The notes beneath the pieces were generated by a model. That model was not told where the DNA came from and searched no databases. It worked only from the letters and a program-made list of their open reading frames with translations. Shown here piece after piece: positions 37,001 through 43,000 of a stretch of 64,000 bases of DNA. The position numbers and the translations under genes were made by a program. Source of the DNA: Bufo bufo (Eukaryota > Chordata > Amphibia > Anura > Bufonidae). Location: contig NC_053395.1 of assembly GCF_905171765.1 (NCBI RefSeq), positions 184,034,156-184,098,155 on the forward strand, in the 5' to 3' direction. How positions within the stretch are numbered: position 1 is the stretch's first letter; the number at the start of each line of letters is the position of its first letter.

Positions 37001-40000
37001 CCTTCGCGACCTCCGCCGTTTATGTATGGCTGAAGTCATGTCTTTAAACATGGAACGTGGCCACTGTAGCCACCTGGTCTCTGCTGTTTCAAACAGCAAA
37101 TACCCGCGGCCACAAGGCTGATGGCATACAGTTCACCCCTCAGTTGTCATGGTCAAATGTGACCACGGCATCTGAGCAGTCTTGAAGTGGGAGCCCCGCG
37201 GCCCCGCTACGTTGACAGCGTTCCCACAATGAAAAAAATAAAAATGTATGGATGCAACTATTCTGTATGTACTGTGAAAGTAACTCGTGGTTGTCACAAT
37301 TTTTCAATTTTTTCAGGGTTTCCTGTCATTTGCCATTTTTGGGTTAGATAAACACTTGATCATACTTCCATGCAAGAAAAGGTAAGTTTAACATTTTCTT
37401 TTTATCATCTAGTTTTTAGGTGCAACATTCTGTGCTGCTTAATATCTTTGCACCAGTCTGAGCGTTGTTCTTCTGATACAGAGCTCCAAATGCACTGCAA
37501 AACGTAGATTTAAAATGTAACCTGCTGCGTGCTGTCCTGTAATTGAGTTCACTGTTTAGCGGCATGCAGTGGCTGTATTCATCCAGCATAGAGCGCAAAT
37601 GACACTGTAGAAAATAATAAGTTATTTGTGGACACGTCCTAAGTTGTCATTCTGAGACTACTCTTTTTAATGGGTTCTCCAGGAATACTGATTTTATATA
37701 TAATTTTTTTTTTGCAGGTTACCCCAGCCTGCCTCTGTAAACAGAAGATTCATACTTGCCTGCTCCGGTCCTCCGTACTGTCTCCTGCAGGCTGATAATC
37801 CGGTCTCCGCACAGTGTTTACATCCGCCGCAGCATGGGCACGGTCACAAAGCTCTGATGCAGCAAATGACTAGCTTCAGCAGCGACGTGCTGCTTGTGAC
37901 CACATTACCACTGTTATTGGCCGCTTTGGACGTATGACCATGCCCTTGCTGCGGTGGATTTAAACACTGCGCGAGGATCGGAACATGGACATGCGTGGGG
38001 GAGCAGGTTAGTATGAATCTTCTTTTTCTGGAGGCAAGCTGGGTGCCCTTGCAAAAATAATTATTATTCCTGAAGAACCCCCTTTAAGCAAAGAAATTGA
38101 TTAAACGTTAATGCCTCTCAAAACAGGCCAGCATGCAACACTGTAGTAACGCCTAGTACAGTGGTGGCGAACCGCTTAGAGGCCGAGTGCCCAAACTGCA
38201 ACCGAAAACCCACTTATTTATTACAAAGTGCCAACACGACAATTAAACCTGAATACCACAGTCCAGTATAGTATATCTTCCATGTACTTTATCATTTAGC
38301 TATAATAGCCTGCCTACATTCAGCCTGCGCTGTTCATAGTGCGCCCTGCGCTGATGAATGGCAGGAAAAGTCTAAGGCATATTGGTGCACCATAGACTTT
38401 TTCCAGGGTGCGGGTGCCATAGGTTCGCCACCACTGACCTAGTACTCCACTGCTCCCTACCTTATCACATTTTGCGCTCACCCTGTTGTTCATTTATATT
38501 GTGAGGATGTTTCTAGTAGTTTTTAAAGCTCTAGATCAGAGATCAGCAACCTTCGGCACTCCAGATGCTGTGAAACTACAACTCCCAGCATGCAAACTTA
38601 CTCGGCTGTGCTCGTAACTCCCACAGAAGTAAAAGGAGGATTCTGGGAGTTGTAGTTTTGCTGATCCCTGCTCTAGATCAACCATGGATGACAGGTTCTT
38701 CACCCTACATCATTATGAGATATAATCGGTAGTTTTGTGAGGACTGGCCTCCATGTATTTTTTAAATCAAATATATTTTTTATTGAAATAAAGTTTTTTC
38801 ATATACAAACGATAAAGAATGGACATATATTGCCCCCCCCCCCCCCCCCCCTCCCCCAACAATAACCATGCAGAGAGACGACTACACCATCCCATATGTG
38901 GACGAGTAAAATAAAGCGTATCGTGACAGGCACGTTGTGAAAATTATTGGGTGTATGTGTACTTGGAAAATAGAATGTCAGATCTCCGTGTCTTTCTTAA
39001 TAGCATTGTACAAAAGATACATCTGCAGTGTGCTCTGCATTACACAGATTTATTAAGCTGGCTACTGTATATGTCTTAGACTTCAGTTCCTCTGGAATGG
39101 CCGAGAACCAAATGTCGTGGCTGAGGAGACCAGGCTTCCCGAGGAAATCCGAATGACCTGCTACCAGTTTGTACAATACCACAAAGACCTGTGCATCAGG
39201 AACATTGTCAGGGAAAGAAGGTATCGCCATATTACACTTGTTTTTTTTTTTTTTTATATTTACTGCAGATTTTTAATACTACATCATGCCAAGTTACAGG
39301 GTCACTGAACTTTCAATAAAACTTGTGAAAAGTTTTGGTCGGTGGAGGTCTGAGTGCTGTGACCCTCAGCGATTGCACAGCGCACGCTCTCTCCTCTCTG
39401 CAGGAGACTGGATTGGGATGGGCCCATAGACTTTCTATTGAGCCCATCTCCCCCAGCAAAGAGAGACATTACACAGTGTGAGCGCTTCTCGCAACTCTAG
39501 TGAACGATGGTGGTCTCAGAACTCAGACCTCACCGATTAAAACCTATGACATATCAAAGGTTTAGTGAAACTTTGAATGACTTCTGATGTATTCTTCACT
39601 ATAAGAAGTGAAGCGTCCTGGAACAACTGAACAGTTTACTCGCCATCCATTGTGGGAATGTTGTGGACACCGTCTCGGGCTACGTTTTGCATTGCATTTT
39701 GTGGGGTTATCATCTTTGTGCTTGTACATGTGTAAGTGTTGCGCTTTAGAGTTAAGTGTATGTATTTGTGCGTAGTGATTTAGGTTTCTACACATAGAAA
39801 ATGATTTGCACATACAACGATTAAATGGCCGGGGTCGGTTCTTTATCGTTTGCAGTTGGTCATATATATCACACTGCTATATGCACAGGGGGCTTGTGTG
39901 CTCCATGAGATGCTGGTGAGGTTTAATGTAACAGCTTTGAAGTCACGCTGGCCATAGACATCATAGTACACTGCTCAAAAAAATAAAGGGAACACTTAAA

Positions 40001-43000
40001 GAACACAATGTAACTCCAAGTCAATCACACTTCTGTGAAATCAAACTGTCCACTTAGGAAGCAACACTGAGTGACAATCAATTTCACATGCTGTTGTGCA
40101 AATGGGATAGACAACAGGTGGAAATTATAGGCAATTAGCAAGACACCCCCAATAAAGGAGTGGTTCTGCAGGTGGTGAACCACAGACCACTTCTCAGTTC
40201 CTATGCTTCCTGGCTGATGTTTTGGTCACTTTTGAATGCTGGGGGTGCTTTCACTCTAGTGGTAGCATGAGACGGAGTCTACAACCCACACAAGTGGCTC
40301 AGGTAGTGCAGCTTATCCACGATGGCACATCAATGCGAGCTGTGGCAAGAAGGTTTGCTGTGTCTGTCAGCGTAGTGTCCAGAGCATGGAGGCGCTACCA
40401 GGAGACAGGCCAGTACATCAGGAGACGTGGAGGAGGCCATAGGAGGGCAACAACCCAGCAGCAGGACCACTACCTCCGCCTTTGTGCAAGGAGGAACAGG
40501 AGGAGCACTGCCAGAACCCTGCAAAATGACCTCCAGCAGGCCACAAATGTGCATGTGTCTGCTCAAACGGTCAGAAACAGACTCCATGAGGGTGATATGA
40601 GGGCCCGACGTCCACAGGTGGGGGTTGTGCTTACAGCCCAACACCGTGCAGGACGTTTGGCATTTGCCAGAAAACACCAAGATTGGCAAATTCGCCACTG
40701 GTGCCCTGTGCTCTTCACAGATGAAAGCAGGTTCACACTGAGCACATGTGACAGACGTGACAGAGTCTGGAGACGCCATGGAGAACGTTCTGCTGCCTGC
40801 AACATCCTCCAGCATGACCGGTTTGGCATTGGGTCAGTAATGGTGTGGGGTGGCATTTCTTTGGAGGGCCGCACAGCCCTCCATGTGCTCGCCAGAGGTA
40901 GCCTGACTGCCATTAGGTACCGAGATGAGATCCTCAGACCCCTTGTGAGACCATATGCTGGTGCGGTTGGCCCTGGGTTCCTCCTAATGCAAGACAATGC
41001 TAGAGCTCATGTGGCTGGAGTGTGTCAGTAGTTCCTGCAAGACGAAGGCATTGATGCTATGGACTGGCCCGCCCGTTCCCCAGACCTGAATCCAATTGAG
41101 CACATCTGGGACATAATGTCTCGCTCTATCCACCAACGTCACGTTGCACCACAGACTGTCCAGGAGTTGGCAGATGCTTTAGTCCAGGTCTGGGAGGAGA
41201 TCCCTCAGGAGACCGTCCGCCACCTCATCAGGAGCATGCACAGGCGTTGTAGGGAGGTCATACAGGCACGTGGAGGCCACACACACTACTGAGCCTCATT
41301 TTGACTTGTTTTAAGGACATTACATCAAAGTTGGATCAGCCTGTAGTGTGTTTTTCCACTTTAATTTTGAGGGTGACTCCAAATCCAGACCTCCATGGGT
41401 TAAAAAATTTGATTTCCATTTATTTATTTTTTTTGTGTGATTTTGTTGTCAGCACATTCAACTATGTAAAGAACAAAGTATTTCAGAAGAATATTTAATT
41501 AATTCAGATCTAGGATGTGTTATTTTTGTGTTCCCTTTATTTTTTTGAGCAGTGTATTTTTACTCTGCCTTATCGATCACTGAGCTTACACCTCCAAAAA
41601 TATACGAGAGTGATTTGCTGGAGTTCAGAGACTCCTCCGTACGTAACTTTCATGCCTGGCAAGCACTAAATACGGAATGGCGATCCTCGAAAAAATCCTA
41701 TTCATCTAATATTTTTTTAAAAAGCAAATATTGGGACTAAGGAATATTTCTTTAAATCCTCTTATTTTACAAAAATCAGTCCTTTCTGGGTAGTAGATTG
41801 GCAAAAGTTGTTACATTTTGGGGTACAGGCTCTGCCAGGATGCAGGGAATTCAGAGTAGTCGTCTTCATTTGGAACAGGTTATGTGATATCGTCACTTCC
41901 TTCATAAATTCATTTCAATACAATTAAATTTTATAGCGTAAAATGAATTAAAAAAAAATTTAATAGATTGTCTACCCCATTAATAATTTGGATGCTTACT
42001 AACCAGTGGCTACTATTTTGCTTGCAACGTTTTCATATTGTCACTGATTGATGTTCTGTCTGCATAGAGAGCGCCCTCTTGTGGCCGTGTCTAATTGCTT
42101 CACTGTTTGCTGACGTGTTTTTGACCATCTGTTTTCATCTGTCTTCCGTCTGATCTTGCTTTATCCCTTTTCTTCCCGTCACATTGTAACAATGCATGAT
42201 TTCATTTGTATTGTCCTTTAGAAGCCTGTCTTGTCCAGTTTGTCCCCACACGACCGTGAACCATGAGCGCATGGCTTTAAGGGATAATAAAGACGTGACC
42301 CACGAGACATTTACAGCTGTCCAGATGAGAGCTTGTGATATATATAATGATACAAGAACCAGAAGACATACAGAAAGCAGGAGCTATCCCTTATAATAGG
42401 CTTTATAAATATATATTAAAAACCATGATTACCTTTTACCTTAAAGGGGTTTTCCAGCACTTTATACTGATGACCTGTCCCAGGTGTCGGACTCCCGCCA
42501 ATCAGATATGACCTACCCTCTGCATAGGTCACTAAGTATAAAAAAAACCAGAAAACCCCTTTAAGCTCCCACTGCCTCACCTAGTATGTAAGCATGGTAA
42601 ATCGCCTGATGCAGGTAAACTAAAGGCAATATCAATAACATGAGGAATTTTGTACTTTATGTGGGGGAACCACGAGAGGCACAAATTCTTACCTAGTGGG
42701 GTCAGTGACCCTCAATGTGCTGATTTGGGAAACATACCACCTGTGCTAGTGCGAATGTGTAGAATTTTCCATGTCGCCCTGGAAATCAACACTTTTAAGG
42801 TCCATTCACACGTCCAATAGAAATGCAGCTGCGGACAAGAATAGGACATGTTCTATATTTTTCCGGAGCTGCGGACTGGAAGTTCGGGGCCGCGCTCTGA
42901 AAATGTGGATGTGGATGCGGACAGCACACTGTGTGCTGTCCGCATCTTTTCCTGCCCTGTTGAAAATGAATGGGTCCACACCTGTTCCGCATAATTGCGG

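Noticed and set aside
40330..40997. Two long minus-strand ORFs of 161 and 144 codons
   Set aside because: Antisense shadows of the Tc1 transposase, with no protein-like features of their own.
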